Source: Erysipelotrichia bacterium
GTDB lineage: Bacteria > Bacillota_I > Bacilli_A > Erysipelotrichales > Erysipelotrichaceae
Length of the DNA: 64,000 nucleotides
Direction of reading: 5' to 3'
NCBI GenBank assembly: GCA_018333955.1
Contig: JAGXSD010000006.1
Coordinates: 1-64,000, forward strand
The position numbers were made by a program, and so were the translations under genes. Below are positions 8,917-17,125 of the stretch, one piece after another. Numbering within the stretch: position 1 is the stretch's first letter; every line of letters starts with the position of its first letter. The notes beneath the pieces were generated by a model, which was not told the DNA's origin, ran no database searches, and saw only the letters and a program-made list of their open reading frames with translations.

Positions 8917-8972
8917 TAGTTTCATCCATCAGAAAGCGCTTTGTTTTTCATCTTAAAAACATTGTTTTAGTG

Positions 8973-8978
8973 TATAAT
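8973..8978 (+). promoter_or_regulatory. -10 box for thyA-folA
   Basis: TATAAT 23 bases before the thyA ATG at 9001, with TGAGGA at 8991 as ribosome binding site. An in-frame ATG at 8977 overlaps this -10 box, so it cannot be the start of an mRNA made from this promoter. The -35 region is weak (TCTTAA with a 16-base spacer). Confidence 0.55.
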
Positions 8979-9000
8979 GGTTTTAGATTGTGAGGACTAT

Positions 9001-9864
9001 ATGAAGCAATATCATGAACTAATTCAACATGTTTTAACTCATGGACAACCCCGTGATGATCGTACTCAAACGGGAGTGATTGGGACCTTTGGTTATCAAT
9101 CGCGTTATGATCTAACACAAGGGTTTCCTTTAATAACCACTAAGAAAATTCATTTTAAAAGTGTTTTAGTGGAACTTTTATGGTTCATCTCAGGAAACAC
9201 GAATATTCAACCCTTAGTCCAAAAGAATGTACGCATATGGAATGATTGGCCTTATGCTAAGTATCAAAAAAGTGAAGCTTATCAAGGCGAAACCATGGAA
9301 GAGTTTATTGCGAAGATTAAAGAAGATGATGATTTTGCCCTTAAGTATGGGGATTTAGGTCCTGTTTATGGACATCAATGGCGTAACTTTTTTGGAGTTG
9401 ATCAACTTCACAAAGTCATTGAAGACTTAAAACATAATCCACATTCTCGACGTCATATTATTAGCGCATGGAATCCTGCACAGCTTGAAGATATGGCCTT
9501 ACCTCCATGTCATGCATTCATGCAGTTTTATGTGCATCAAAACCAGTTAAGTTTACAGTTGTATCAGCGCTCCGCCGATGTCTTCTTAGGGGTTCCATTT
9601 AATATAGCATCCTATGCATTATTGTTGATGATGGTGGCGAAAGTATGTGGGTATGAAGCTAAGGAGTTTGTTCATACATTAGGTGATGTTCATATTTATA
9701 ATAATCATATTGATCAGGTTAAACTTCAACTCACACGTGACTTCCGTCCATTACCAGCTGTAAGAATTAAACACCGAGAAAGTATTCTTGATTTTGTGGA
9801 GGAAGATTTTGAACTGATTGGCTATGAGCCTCATCCACACATTGCAGGAAAGGTCAGTGTCTAA
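9001..9864 (+). CDS. thyA: Thymidylate synthase
   Basis: Cytosolic ThyA of 287 residues. It methylates dUMP to dTMP with methylene-tetrahydrofolate, producing dihydrofolate. Seen: the [11 protein letters not shown] phosphate loop near residue 21, the catalytic cysteine at 170 in [31 protein letters not shown] and [10 protein letters not shown]. The roughly 50-residue insertion around residues 80-125 is that of the long Lactobacillus-type enzyme. Translation starts at 9001 because the in-frame ATG at 8977 lies inside the promoter. The next gene, folA, starts one base inside the stop, so the dihydrofolate made here is recycled by its neighbour. Confidence 0.95.
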   Translation: MKQYHELIQHVLTHGQPRDDRTQTGVIGTFGYQSRYDLTQGFPLITTKKIHFKSVLVELLWFISGNTNIQPLVQKNVRIWNDWPYAKYQKSEAYQGETMEEFIAKIKEDDDFALKYGDLGPVYGHQWRNFFGVDQLHKVIEDLKHNPHSRRHIISAWNPAQLEDMALPPCHAFMQFYVHQNQLSLQLYQRSADVFLGVPFNIASYALLLMMVAKVCGYEAKEFVHTLGDVHIYNNHIDQVKLQLTRDFRPLPAVRIKHRESILDFVEEDFELIGYEPHPHIAGKVSV

Positions 9865-10328
9865 TGATTCATATGATTGTGGCGATGAATAACACTCGAA
9901 CGATTGGCCATCAAAACACGATTCCTTTTCATAATCCTGAAGATTTGGCTCATTTTAAAGCTAAAACACTTCATCATATTTGTGTCATGGGACGAGTGAC
10001 CTATGAGTCGATTCCTGTGAAATTAAATCAAAGAACTATATGGTGTTTAACATCATCGCTTGATTACAAACCTAAGCATGATAATGTGGTCGTGTTTCAT
10101 GATCAACAAAAACTATTAGAGGCTGTACTAAGTTGTACAGAGGATATATTCATTTGTGGTGGCTTACAAATCTATCGACTGTTTTTCCCTTATGTCAAGA
10201 CATTATGGTTATCACGAATTAATGATGAGTTTGATGGGGATGTTAAACTTGATCGATTTGAAGATCATATGACCCTAGTTAATACGGTTCAATACAACAC
10301 TTTTGTGTGCGAGGAGTATCAACGATGA
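9864..10328 (+). CDS. folA: Dihydrofolate reductase
   Basis: 154-residue NADPH-dependent enzyme restoring tetrahydrofolate after thymidylate synthesis. Seen: MIVAMNNTRTIGHQNTIPF at the start, NPEDLAHFK with the catalytic acid at position 27 in E. coli numbering, VMGRVTYESI for cofactor binding and the glycine pair ICGGLQIY. Position 22, nearly always tryptophan in bacterial enzymes, is phenylalanine (IPFHNP). The start overlaps the thyA stop (TAATG). The following gene begins at ATGA over the stop. The protein is at the short end of the family but keeps all core motifs. Confidence 0.92.
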   Translation: MIHMIVAMNNTRTIGHQNTIPFHNPEDLAHFKAKTLHHICVMGRVTYESIPVKLNQRTIWCLTSSLDYKPKHDNVVVFHDQQKLLEAVLSCTEDIFICGGLQIYRLFFPYVKTLWLSRINDEFDGDVKLDRFEDHMTLVNTVQYNTFVCEEYQR

Positions 10329-10876
10329 TTCGAATGTCTTTATGGCTTGCCCATGTTTTTCTGTGGTTGCCGATGACTTTAACACATAGAAAAATGAAGA
10401 AATCACCTCTTAGTGTGAATCATACTTTGGTAAGAATGTGGGCAGTTTTGTTTTTGAAAATTGCAAAGATTAAAGTAAAAGTCAAATATCGTAATCATAT
10501 ACCCTTATCATCCAAAACCCTTATTTGTGTTGATGATCGTCCTTTTATGTCAGAGTGTTTGCTTGTCGGTCTTCAAAGTGAATGTGTCTTTTATCAACCA
10601 AGACATACATCCTATGGGTTACCACAAAAATGGCTTAATGTCGTAAGCGTGAATACATTAGAAGAGATTCCGACCTATTGTATTATGTTTACAGACGATT
10701 TAACGCAACACGATCTTGATGTATTATCCACTCAAAATGTTCAAATTATGAAGATAAAAGCTCAAGAAGTTGATACGATACTCATCAAGCCGACTAAAAT
10801 CAATTTTGAATGTGGGATTCCTTTAAGTGTAGAGGAATCTTCATCAGCGTCATTGGAAGTTATACACCAACTTTAA
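10325..10876 (+). CDS. Hypothetical protein, weak resemblance to a degenerate lysophosphatidate acyltransferase
   Basis: 183 residues beginning MIRMSLWLAHVFLWL. I start it at the ATG overlapping the folA stop (ATGA, GAGGAG at 10311) rather than at an in-frame GTG at 10307. An N-terminal hydrophobic segment and a basic IKVKVKYRNHI strand are followed by LICVDDRPFMSECL. This layout recalls PlsC-type acyltransferases, where HxxxxD would follow that strand, but the histidine and aspartate motif is absent here. It is co-transcribed with thyA and folA. I do not recognise a function; it may be a decayed or repurposed acyltransferase. Later cysteines and the Ser-rich tail show no known motif. Confidence 0.5.
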   Translation: MIRMSLWLAHVFLWLPMTLTHRKMKKSPLSVNHTLVRMWAVLFLKIAKIKVKVKYRNHIPLSSKTLICVDDRPFMSECLLVGLQSECVFYQPRHTSYGLPQKWLNVVSVNTLEEIPTYCIMFTDDLTQHDLDVLSTQNVQIMKIKAQEVDTILIKPTKINFECGIPLSVEESSSASLEVIHQL

Positions 10877-10888
10877 AGGAGACATTGT

Positions 10889-12193
10889 ATGTCAAATATG
10901 CTCGAAATTATTATAAAGAAACGTGATAAGCAAAATCTGACTCATGAAGATATTGCCTTTTGGATTAAAGAACTTGTGGCTCAGAAAGTGCCTGATTATC
11001 AATCCTCTGCATTACTGATGGCCATTGTCTTAAATGGTCTTAACGAACAAGAAACCGCATGGCTGACTCATGAAATGATGCATAGTGGTGAAGTGGTTGA
11101 TTTATCATCCATTGAAGGACTAACCAATGATAAACACTCCACAGGTGGGGTTGGTGATAAAACGTCATTAGTTTTAGCACCCCTGGTTGCGGCATGTGGT
11201 GGTAAAGTGGCAAAAATGAGTGGACGTGGTTTAGGCCATACTGGGGGAACCATTGATAAATTGGAATCATTCCCAGGCTTTTCAACAGAAATATCTTCAC
11301 TAGAGTTTGCTCGATTAGTGAATGAAAATGGTCTCGCAATCATGGGTCAATCTAAAAATCTTGTCCCGGCCGATAAACTACTCTATGCACTCCGTGATGT
11401 GACGGGAACTGTTCCTGCAATCCCACTGATTGCCTCAAGCATTATGTCTAAAAAACTTGCGGCTGGATCAGATGCCATCTTACTTGATGTGAAGTTTGGG
11501 GATGGAGCGTTTATGAAGGATGTTGATCAAGCTCGAGAACTTGCTATGGCCATGATTAGTATTGGAAAACATGCGAATAAGAATACCAAGGCGATTTTAA
11601 GTGATATGAATCAACCTTTAGGATTTGCGATTGGAAATGCTCTTGAAGTGAAAGAAGCTATCGCCACCTTACAAGGGCATGGACCGGATGATTTAACTCA
11701 ACTATGTGTTGAGGCTGCAAGTCTTATGCTTGTACAGTCCAATCATTATGACAATGTTGAATTAGCTAAACAAGCTGTATTAGAAGCCATCTCATCAGGA
11801 GCAGCCCTTAAGAAATTTAAAACGTTTATTGAAGCTCAAGGTGGAGATGCTCACTTAGTTGATGATATTTCTTTACTTCCACAAGCGAAATTTATCACTC
11901 CATTTTATGCGTCATCCACAGGAACGATTCAAGCCATAAAAGCGATGCCTTTAGGTCTTGCAGCGTCACTCTTAGGAGCAGGTCGCTTAACCAAAGATGA
12001 TGTGATTAAGTTTGGCGTTGGTTTTGTGTTAAAAGCCAAAGTGGGGGACAACGTTAATCAAGGTGATGTCATTTGTGAGATACATCATGATGATGTGTTA
12101 AGCGATGATGTGATTCAAAAACTGAATGATGCGATTGTGATTGTACAACACGATGTCGAAACCCCAGTACTTATTCATGAAATTTGTGAATAA
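10889..12193 (+). CDS. pdp: Pyrimidine-nucleoside phosphorylase
   Basis: 434-residue enzyme splitting uridine, thymidine or deoxyuridine with phosphate into base and (deoxy)ribose-1-phosphate. The family signature SGRGLGHTGGTIDKLES spans 111-127, preceded by the phosphate-binding KHSTGGVGDKTS at 82-93. The glycosyl-transferase family helical domain is N-terminal and the biotinyl-like domain with KVGDNVNQGDVIC is near the end. Deoxyribose-1-phosphate made here can go through DeoB (51172-52356) and DeoC (17122-17778). AGGAG at 10877 precedes the ATG. Thymidine phosphorylase (DeoA) is the near alternative; length and motifs fit the Gram-positive Pdp. Confidence 0.92.
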   Translation: MSNMLEIIIKKRDKQNLTHEDIAFWIKELVAQKVPDYQSSALLMAIVLNGLNEQETAWLTHEMMHSGEVVDLSSIEGLTNDKHSTGGVGDKTSLVLAPLVAACGGKVAKMSGRGLGHTGGTIDKLESFPGFSTEISSLEFARLVNENGLAIMGQSKNLVPADKLLYALRDVTGTVPAIPLIASSIMSKKLAAGSDAILLDVKFGDGAFMKDVDQARELAMAMISIGKHANKNTKAILSDMNQPLGFAIGNALEVKEAIATLQGHGPDDLTQLCVEAASLMLVQSNHYDNVELAKQAVLEAISSGAALKKFKTFIEAQGGDAHLVDDISLLPQAKFITPFYASSTGTIQAIKAMPLGLAASLLGAGRLTKDDVIKFGVGFVLKAKVGDNVNQGDVICEIHHDDVLSDDVIQKLNDAIVIVQHDVETPVLIHEICE

Positions 12194-12211
12194 TAGTCAT
12201 GGGCAAGGACT

Positions 12212-12222
12212 TATGATATAAT
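12212..12222 (+). promoter_or_regulatory. Extended -10 promoter immediately before scpA
   Basis: TATGATATAAT, an extended -10 (TGnTATAAT). The ATG of scpA is only nine bases past the -10, so an mRNA from here would have almost no leader. No convincing ribosome binding site lies between. Confidence 0.6.
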
Positions 12223-12231
12223 AGGCAAGTT

Positions 12232-12942
12232 ATGAAATTTAACGTCAATATTGCATCATTTGAGGGGCCACTAGATTTAATGCTATTTCTGATCAAGGAG
12301 AAAAAACTTGATCTTTTTGACTTAAATATCTCACTTTTGATTGAACAATATGAAGCGTTTCTTCATCAAATGAAGGAACAACAATTTGAAATTGCCACCG
12401 AGTATATTGCAGAGCTTGCCGGGCTTATTGAATACAAGTCAAAACAACTCATTCCTCAAGAAAAAGGGGATTTTGAAACTGATGCCATTGAAGATCCTCA
12501 ATCGATTGTTGCACGCTTATTGGAATATAGCGCAGTGAAGGATGCATCCATGGTCTTAAAATCCATGTATGAAGCCCGTTCTCAACACTTTAGTACACTG
12601 CAAGTAACACCTCCCATTGAAATCAAAGCGAACTATAATCATCACTTGCATGATTTAGTTAAAGCTATGAATAAAGTGCTTGTTCGCTATAAATTAACAA
12701 CACCGTATGATATGACGACCACGCTTAAAGAGATGTCTGTTGAAGATCGAATGGAATTCATCATCAACTTTGCGAAATCAAGACACAAAGAGTTCACATT
12801 GGAAGAAATATTTAAAACGTGTGATTCACTTGAAAGCATGATAGTAAGTTTTCTTGCGATTTTAGATTGCATTCGTTTACATAGTCTTGATTATATTTTG
12901 ATGGATGACACGATTTATTTGAAATGGAGTGAAGTGACATGA
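12232..12942 (+). CDS. scpA: Segregation and condensation protein A
   Basis: 236-residue kleisin subunit that, with ScpB, bridges Smc dimers for chromosome compaction and segregation. The N-terminus has the diagnostic ASFEGPLDLMLFLIKEKKLD, the Smc-neck-binding helix. The C-terminus is a winged helix (LEEIFKTCDSLESMIVSFLAIL). It overlaps scpB by ATGA, so the two are translated together. The start is fixed by the family N-terminus. The promoter just upstream would leave a leader of about two or three bases unless transcription also runs through from the upstream phosphorylase gene. Confidence 0.93.
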   Translation: MKFNVNIASFEGPLDLMLFLIKEKKLDLFDLNISLLIEQYEAFLHQMKEQQFEIATEYIAELAGLIEYKSKQLIPQEKGDFETDAIEDPQSIVARLLEYSAVKDASMVLKSMYEARSQHFSTLQVTPPIEIKANYNHHLHDLVKAMNKVLVRYKLTTPYDMTTTLKEMSVEDRMEFIINFAKSRHKEFTLEEIFKTCDSLESMIVSFLAILDCIRLHSLDYILMDDTIYLKWSEVT

Positions 12943-13493
12943 ATTTAACCTTGATGAAACAATGTGAAGCCCTTATATACATGAGTGGAGATGAAGGCGT
13001 CGATGTGAATACATTGGCGATGCTTTGTTTGTGTTCAACTCAAGATGTTGAAGAAGCTATCTTATCCTTAAAAGATCGCTACCTTGAACATCACAGTGCA
13101 CTTACAATCATTTTTACTGCACAAAAATATAAAATGGTGACCGTCAGTGACGTTCATGACCTGATTACACAGCATCTTCACTTAAAAGCAAGTGCAACCT
13201 TATCAAATTCCGCGTTAGAAACACTTGCCATTATTGCGTATCGTCAACCATGCACTAAAGCCATTATTGAACAACTTCGTGGTGTCAATGTGGATATGAT
13301 TGTGCGTAAATTACTGGCTTTAGATTTAATTCAAGAAGTCGGACGGGAAAATACACCCGGACGTCCGATTCTATACGAAGTGACACCTCATTTTCTTGAT
13401 GTGTTCCACTTATCGTCATTAGATTCTTTACCAACGTTAAAACCCATTGAAAGTGAGGAAAAAGATCTTTATGTCAAATCAGAGACTGCATAA
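12939..13493 (+). CDS. scpB: Segregation and condensation protein B
   Basis: 184-residue ScpB, a double winged-helix protein that dimerises and binds ScpA in the Smc complex. Seen: the conserved SNSALETLAIIAYRQPCTKA and IEQLRGVNVDMIVRKLL in the second winged helix, then GRENTPGRPILYEVTPHFLD. The ATG overlaps scpA by 4 bp. The C-terminus overlaps the rluB start by 23 bp. The scpA-scpB-rluB order is standard in Firmicutes. Confidence 0.93.
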   Translation: MNLTLMKQCEALIYMSGDEGVDVNTLAMLCLCSTQDVEEAILSLKDRYLEHHSALTIIFTAQKYKMVTVSDVHDLITQHLHLKASATLSNSALETLAIIAYRQPCTKAIIEQLRGVNVDMIVRKLLALDLIQEVGRENTPGRPILYEVTPHFLDVFHLSSLDSLPTLKPIESEEKDLYVKSETA

Positions 13494-14193
13494 ACTCATT
13501 GCTCAAGCCGGTGTTGCATCACTTCGTAAAGCAGAAGTGATGATTAGTGAAGGACGAGTTAAAGTCAATGGACAAGTTATTACAGCCTTAGGGACCATGG
13601 TTGATCCAAGTGATGATATTAGTGTTGATGGTGTGAGTATTTATGGTCAAAAAACGTTTGTTTACTATCTTTTAAACAAGCCTAAAAATGTATTATCAAC
13701 CGCCAGCGATGATCGTGGCCGTCAAACTGTGTTGGACTTTGTTCCAAATGATGTTCGATTATTTCCAGTTGGTCGTTTAGATAAAGATACCCTAGGAGCC
13801 ATTATTTTAACTAATGATGGGCAATTTGCGAATCTTATGATGCATCCAAAATATGAAGTGGAGAAAACCTATGAAGCCATTATTGTTGGGACACTTACTA
13901 AATCAATGCATGAAAAGATTACTCAAGGGATAAAATTAGAAGATGGCATGACTCGTCCTGCAACGATTAATTTTACGCAATTTCAAAAAGATAAAGGCAC
14001 AACCATTGTTTCAATTACGATCCATGAAGGACGTAACCGCATTGTTCGTCGCATGTTTGAAGCTTTAAATGTTCAACTGCTTAAGTTAACACGAACTCAT
14101 ATTGGATTTTTAGGTCTTGATAATCTTCCTGTCGGTCATGCACGTGTTATTAAACCATTTGAAATTAAGAAATTAAAAGCTTTGGTGAAATAG
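13471..14193 (+). CDS. rluB: Ribosomal large subunit pseudouridine synthase B
   Basis: 240-residue RsuA/RluB-family enzyme that converts a 23S rRNA uridine to pseudouridine. The N-terminal S4 domain starts RLHKLIAQAGVAS. The catalytic region is VGRLDKDTLGAIILTNDG with the nucleophilic aspartate in GRLD, followed by KTYEAIIVG and EGRNRIVRRMFEAL. I start at ATG 13471. An upstream in-frame TTG at 13447 has no ribosome binding site of its own, while GAGG at about 13456 serves 13471, though at a long spacing. It lies inside the scpB end by 23 bp. Confidence 0.9.
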   Translation: MSNQRLHKLIAQAGVASLRKAEVMISEGRVKVNGQVITALGTMVDPSDDISVDGVSIYGQKTFVYYLLNKPKNVLSTASDDRGRQTVLDFVPNDVRLFPVGRLDKDTLGAIILTNDGQFANLMMHPKYEVEKTYEAIIVGTLTKSMHEKITQGIKLEDGMTRPATINFTQFQKDKGTTIVSITIHEGRNRIVRRMFEALNVQLLKLTRTHIGFLGLDNLPVGHARVIKPFEIKKLKALVK

Positions 14194-14194
14194 T

Positions 14195-14902
14195 ATGCAA
14201 CGCTATTTTATTGATCAAATAGTCACCTCAAACACCATTGAATTGGATGAAACAATCATGCATCATCTCAATCATGTGCTTCGTTTGCGCACACCATGTG
14301 AGATTGTGATCGTTGATGCAAGTTCAAATGTTTTTGAAGTGGTTGTAGAACCAAAAAATAAATATGCTAAGGTGCTTAAACAATGTGAACACGTTGATGA
14401 TGCTCCTATCAAAATTACCTTAGCAATGGCGCTTTTAAAGAAAGATAAATTTGAATGGGTCATTCAAAAGGCATGTGAACTTGGGGTTTCAAAGATAGTA
14501 CCTTTTTTGAGTGAGCGAACCATTGTGGATGTAAGTGAAGCAGAATTTGAAAAGAAACGTGTACGATATCAAATGATTGCGAAAGAAGCCTGTGAACAAA
14601 GTCATCGACAATCATTGTGCACCATAGAATCATTACATCAGTTTACGTCACTAGATCAACTTGAAGCTTCATTTAAAGGGCTATGTTATGAAAGAGTGGA
14701 AGGGGAGTCAATTACCTTAAAACACTGTGTTCATCAATCGACGCTTATTGTTGTAGGTCCTGAGGGTGGATTTAGTGAAAAGGAAGTCCAATGGGCTAAA
14801 ACACATGAATTTCATTTGATTACCTTAGGTCATAAGATACTTCGTGCAGAAACTGCAGCGATTGCTGCCTGTGCTATGATTGAGGCCTACCATGATCAAT
14901 AA
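14195..14902 (+). CDS. rsmE: 16S rRNA m3U1498 methyltransferase
   Basis: 235-residue SPOUT-type methyltransferase acting on U1498 of 16S rRNA. Seen: the N-terminal PUA-like part with HHLNHVLRLRTPCEI, ALLKKDKFEWVIQKACELGV, the SAM knot VVGPEGGFSEKEV and the closing LGHKILRAETAAIAACAMIE. Length is slightly short for the family (about 240-250). It follows rluB by one base and the next gene overlaps its end by 11 bp, so it lies in a run of rRNA-modification genes. Confidence 0.92.
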   Translation: MQRYFIDQIVTSNTIELDETIMHHLNHVLRLRTPCEIVIVDASSNVFEVVVEPKNKYAKVLKQCEHVDDAPIKITLAMALLKKDKFEWVIQKACELGVSKIVPFLSERTIVDVSEAEFEKKRVRYQMIAKEACEQSHRQSLCTIESLHQFTSLDQLEASFKGLCYERVEGESITLKHCVHQSTLIVVGPEGGFSEKEVQWAKTHEFHLITLGHKILRAETAAIAACAMIEAYHDQ

Positions 14903-15662
14903 CTTTGAAAAAACCCTTAAGAAATGGCATCGCTTTGCCCCTTATAAACAACACCAACGCTTGATTAAAACATGGCGAAATTCATGGCTACATAAGAATA
15001 CAATTGTCAGTAATAAACCAAATCATTTAGACATCGCCCATGCGAAGATGCTAGATTTGGCACTCAAACAAAAAGATGAATTTCAAAAAGCTTCAGAAGC
15101 GATACGATTTGATTTCTTTGACATTTGGCAAGATATGGAGTATTCACAACGTAATGCATTTTTACTTCAGTATTTAGATGAAAAGATGGCGTCATTTATT
15201 TCATTTGAATATCAAGATGAGAGAATTGTGATTCCATTTTTTGATGCGCTACTCAATGCTCTCATCATTAAACGTCCTGCAGTCTTTGATTTACCGCAAT
15301 ATTTTAAGTTATATAAAGAATTCAAAGACAATGTGGTTAATCCAATGAAGACGTATGGATTAGCTCTCCTTACCAGTGATTTTTACCCATTCCTACTTTG
15401 TGCAAGTCAAGATGAAGTTCATGTTTTTTATGATAAAGAACATCATGTATTATTTGTACTTTCAAACAATGTACTCACTCACAGTTATCCTTTATATGGA
15501 CCATGTGAAGATGAAGCGTTATGTCACAGATGTGCTCAACTCATCATCCAAAATCACATGATTGAGTTTATTGAAGTCGGTTGTGAACATCAACTTTTTC
15601 ATCCTAAACTCATTAAGAAACTAAGAAAAGCGTTGCCTAAACTTAAGAAAGGGAAATCATGA
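14892..15662 (+). CDS. Hypothetical protein of unknown function between rsmE and murE
   Basis: 256-residue soluble protein that I do not recognise. I start it at the ATG at 14892 with TGAGG six bases away, rather than at an in-frame TTG at 14880. It is rich in aromatic and basic residues (NNFEKTLKKWHRFAPYKQH), has no signal peptide or clear membrane segment and ends in a lysine-rich tail (LRKALPKLKKGKS). Cysteines occur in PCEDEALCHRC and VGCEHQ; the spacing is not a standard zinc finger. It overlaps rsmE by 11 bp and murE by ATGA, so it belongs to this operon. Its neighbours point to ribosome or cell-wall related work but do not decide between them. Confidence 0.55.
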   Translation: MINNFEKTLKKWHRFAPYKQHQRLIKTWRNSWLHKNTIVSNKPNHLDIAHAKMLDLALKQKDEFQKASEAIRFDFFDIWQDMEYSQRNAFLLQYLDEKMASFISFEYQDERIVIPFFDALLNALIIKRPAVFDLPQYFKLYKEFKDNVVNPMKTYGLALLTSDFYPFLLCASQDEVHVFYDKEHHVLFVLSNNVLTHSYPLYGPCEDEALCHRCAQLIIQNHMIEFIEVGCEHQLFHPKLIKKLRKALPKLKKGKS

Positions 15663-17125
15663 TGAAGCGTTTATCGAGTTTATTAGATGTACCATCCAAG
15701 ATTCATATTCATTCACTCATGATTGATTCACGCATTCCTAGTGTGAAATCAATATTTTTCGCCATGAAAGGCTTAAGTTATGATGGGCATAAATTTGTTG
15801 CGCAAGCGATAGAAAATGGGGCTGTATGTGTCGTTCATTCCAATCCTATTGAGCTTCCTGAGGGGATCATTGGGGTTATGGTGGAAGATGTCATGCAAAC
15901 ACTAAGTGTGGTTGTGAATCGATTTTTTGATGCGCCATCTCATAAACTCAGTATGTTTGGCGTCACGGGAACCAATGGCAAAAGCAGTATTAGTGCTCTC
16001 ATTAAACAACTCACATCAAGTTTTACCCCATGTGGGGTGATCGGAACGATTCATGCATCGTATAAAGATACGATTTTGCCAACTCAACTCACAACACCGG
16101 ACTTAGTAACTGTCAATCAATATTTATCAAGCATGGTTAAAGAAGGTGTACATGCCTGTGCCATGGAAGTGAGTTCAATTGGCTTAGATCAACGTCGTAC
16201 ACTTGGAATTGATTTTGATGTGGCCATTTTTACGAACTTAACGCATGATCATCTTGATTATCATGGAGATATGCGCCAATATTACATCGCAAAGTCTAAA
16301 CTTTTTTCACAAATGAAATCAGATGGATTATGTGTGATCAACATTGATGATCCCTATGGTTTAAAAATGCTTGATGAATCGAATGCGTTAAGTATTAGTG
16401 TGGGTGAACACTCTAAAGCCGATGTGCATCTCTCTAACATCATGATTCATAGTACCCATACAACCTTTGACTTAGAAGATCACATTAAAAAAGTCAAGGT
16501 GAATGTTCATACGAATTTGATTGCTCGCTTTAATGTCACTAACCTTGCCTTAGCACTTGTGAGTGTGGTCCATCATTTTAAAAAAGAATATGAAGATTTC
16601 TTGCATCTAACACCGCATTTATCACAAGTGTTAGGAAGAATGCATCGTATTGATGAAGGTCAGGATTATGATGTGATTGTGGACTTTGCCCATACCCCAG
16701 ATGGGTTTACTCATGTCTTTAATTATGCTCAGAAAATGACGCAGGGTCGCATCCTCACTGTATTTGGTAGCGCTGGTCAACGTGATACATTAAAACGTGT
16801 TATATTTGGTGAGTTAGCCGATAAAGTTTGTGACATGATTGTTTTAACTGAAGATGATCCTCGTGATGAGGATGTTGTGAGTATTTGCCATGATATTGCG
16901 AAGGGGATTAAAGACACTCCTTATGTCATCATCTCTGATCGTGTCCAAGCCATTCGCCAAGCCATCACATTATGTAAAAAAGGGGATTGCTTATTGATTT
17001 TAGGCAAAGGCTGTGAGACGATGATTGCGCGTGCCTATGAGAAAAGTGATTACATTGGGGATCACATTGTCGCATCCGCCGCGATTAAAGAGCGTTTGAA
17101 AATGAAAGATGAGGAAAAAATATGA
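15659..17125 (+). CDS. murE: UDP-N-acetylmuramoyl-tripeptide synthetase
   Basis: 488-residue cytosolic Mur ligase adding the third amino acid to UDP-MurNAc-L-Ala-D-Glu. Seen: P-loop GVTGTNGKSS at 101-110, TTPDLV, FTNLTHDHLDYHGDM, VIVDFAHTPDG and GKGCE. The motif that reports the added amino acid reads DDPR (399-402). DNPR is typical of diaminopimelate enzymes. L-lysine enzymes usually lose the arginine, so the motif leans to diaminopimelate but does not settle it. It sits between the unknown gene and deoC with 4-bp overlaps on both sides. Confidence 0.92.
   Translation: MMKRLSSLLDVPSKIHIHSLMIDSRIPSVKSIFFAMKGLSYDGHKFVAQAIENGAVCVVHSNPIELPEGIIGVMVEDVMQTLSVVVNRFFDAPSHKLSMFGVTGTNGKSSISALIKQLTSSFTPCGVIGTIHASYKDTILPTQLTTPDLVTVNQYLSSMVKEGVHACAMEVSSIGLDQRRTLGIDFDVAIFTNLTHDHLDYHGDMRQYYIAKSKLFSQMKSDGLCVINIDDPYGLKMLDESNALSISVGEHSKADVHLSNIMIHSTHTTFDLEDHIKKVKVNVHTNLIARFNVTNLALALVSVVHHFKKEYEDFLHLTPHLSQVLGRMHRIDEGQDYDVIVDFAHTPDGFTHVFNYAQKMTQGRILTVFGSAGQRDTLKRVIFGELADKVCDMIVLTEDDPRDEDVVSICHDIAKGIKDTPYVIISDRVQAIRQAITLCKKGDCLLILGKGCETMIARAYEKSDYIGDHIVASAAIKERLKMKDEEKI

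Noticed and set aside
8977-9000. Longer thymidylate synthase start at ATG 8977
   Set aside because: The ATG overlaps the TATAAT of the only good promoter and has no ribosome binding site; 9001 has TGAGGA.
11040-11343. Two long minus-strand frames inside the pyrimidine phosphorylase gene
   Set aside because: They overlap the conserved signature of the enzyme on the other strand, have no ribosome binding site and no recognisable motif.
13447-13470. TTG start of rluB at 13447
   Set aside because: No ribosome binding site and it adds eight residues absent from the family; ATG 13471 is preferred.
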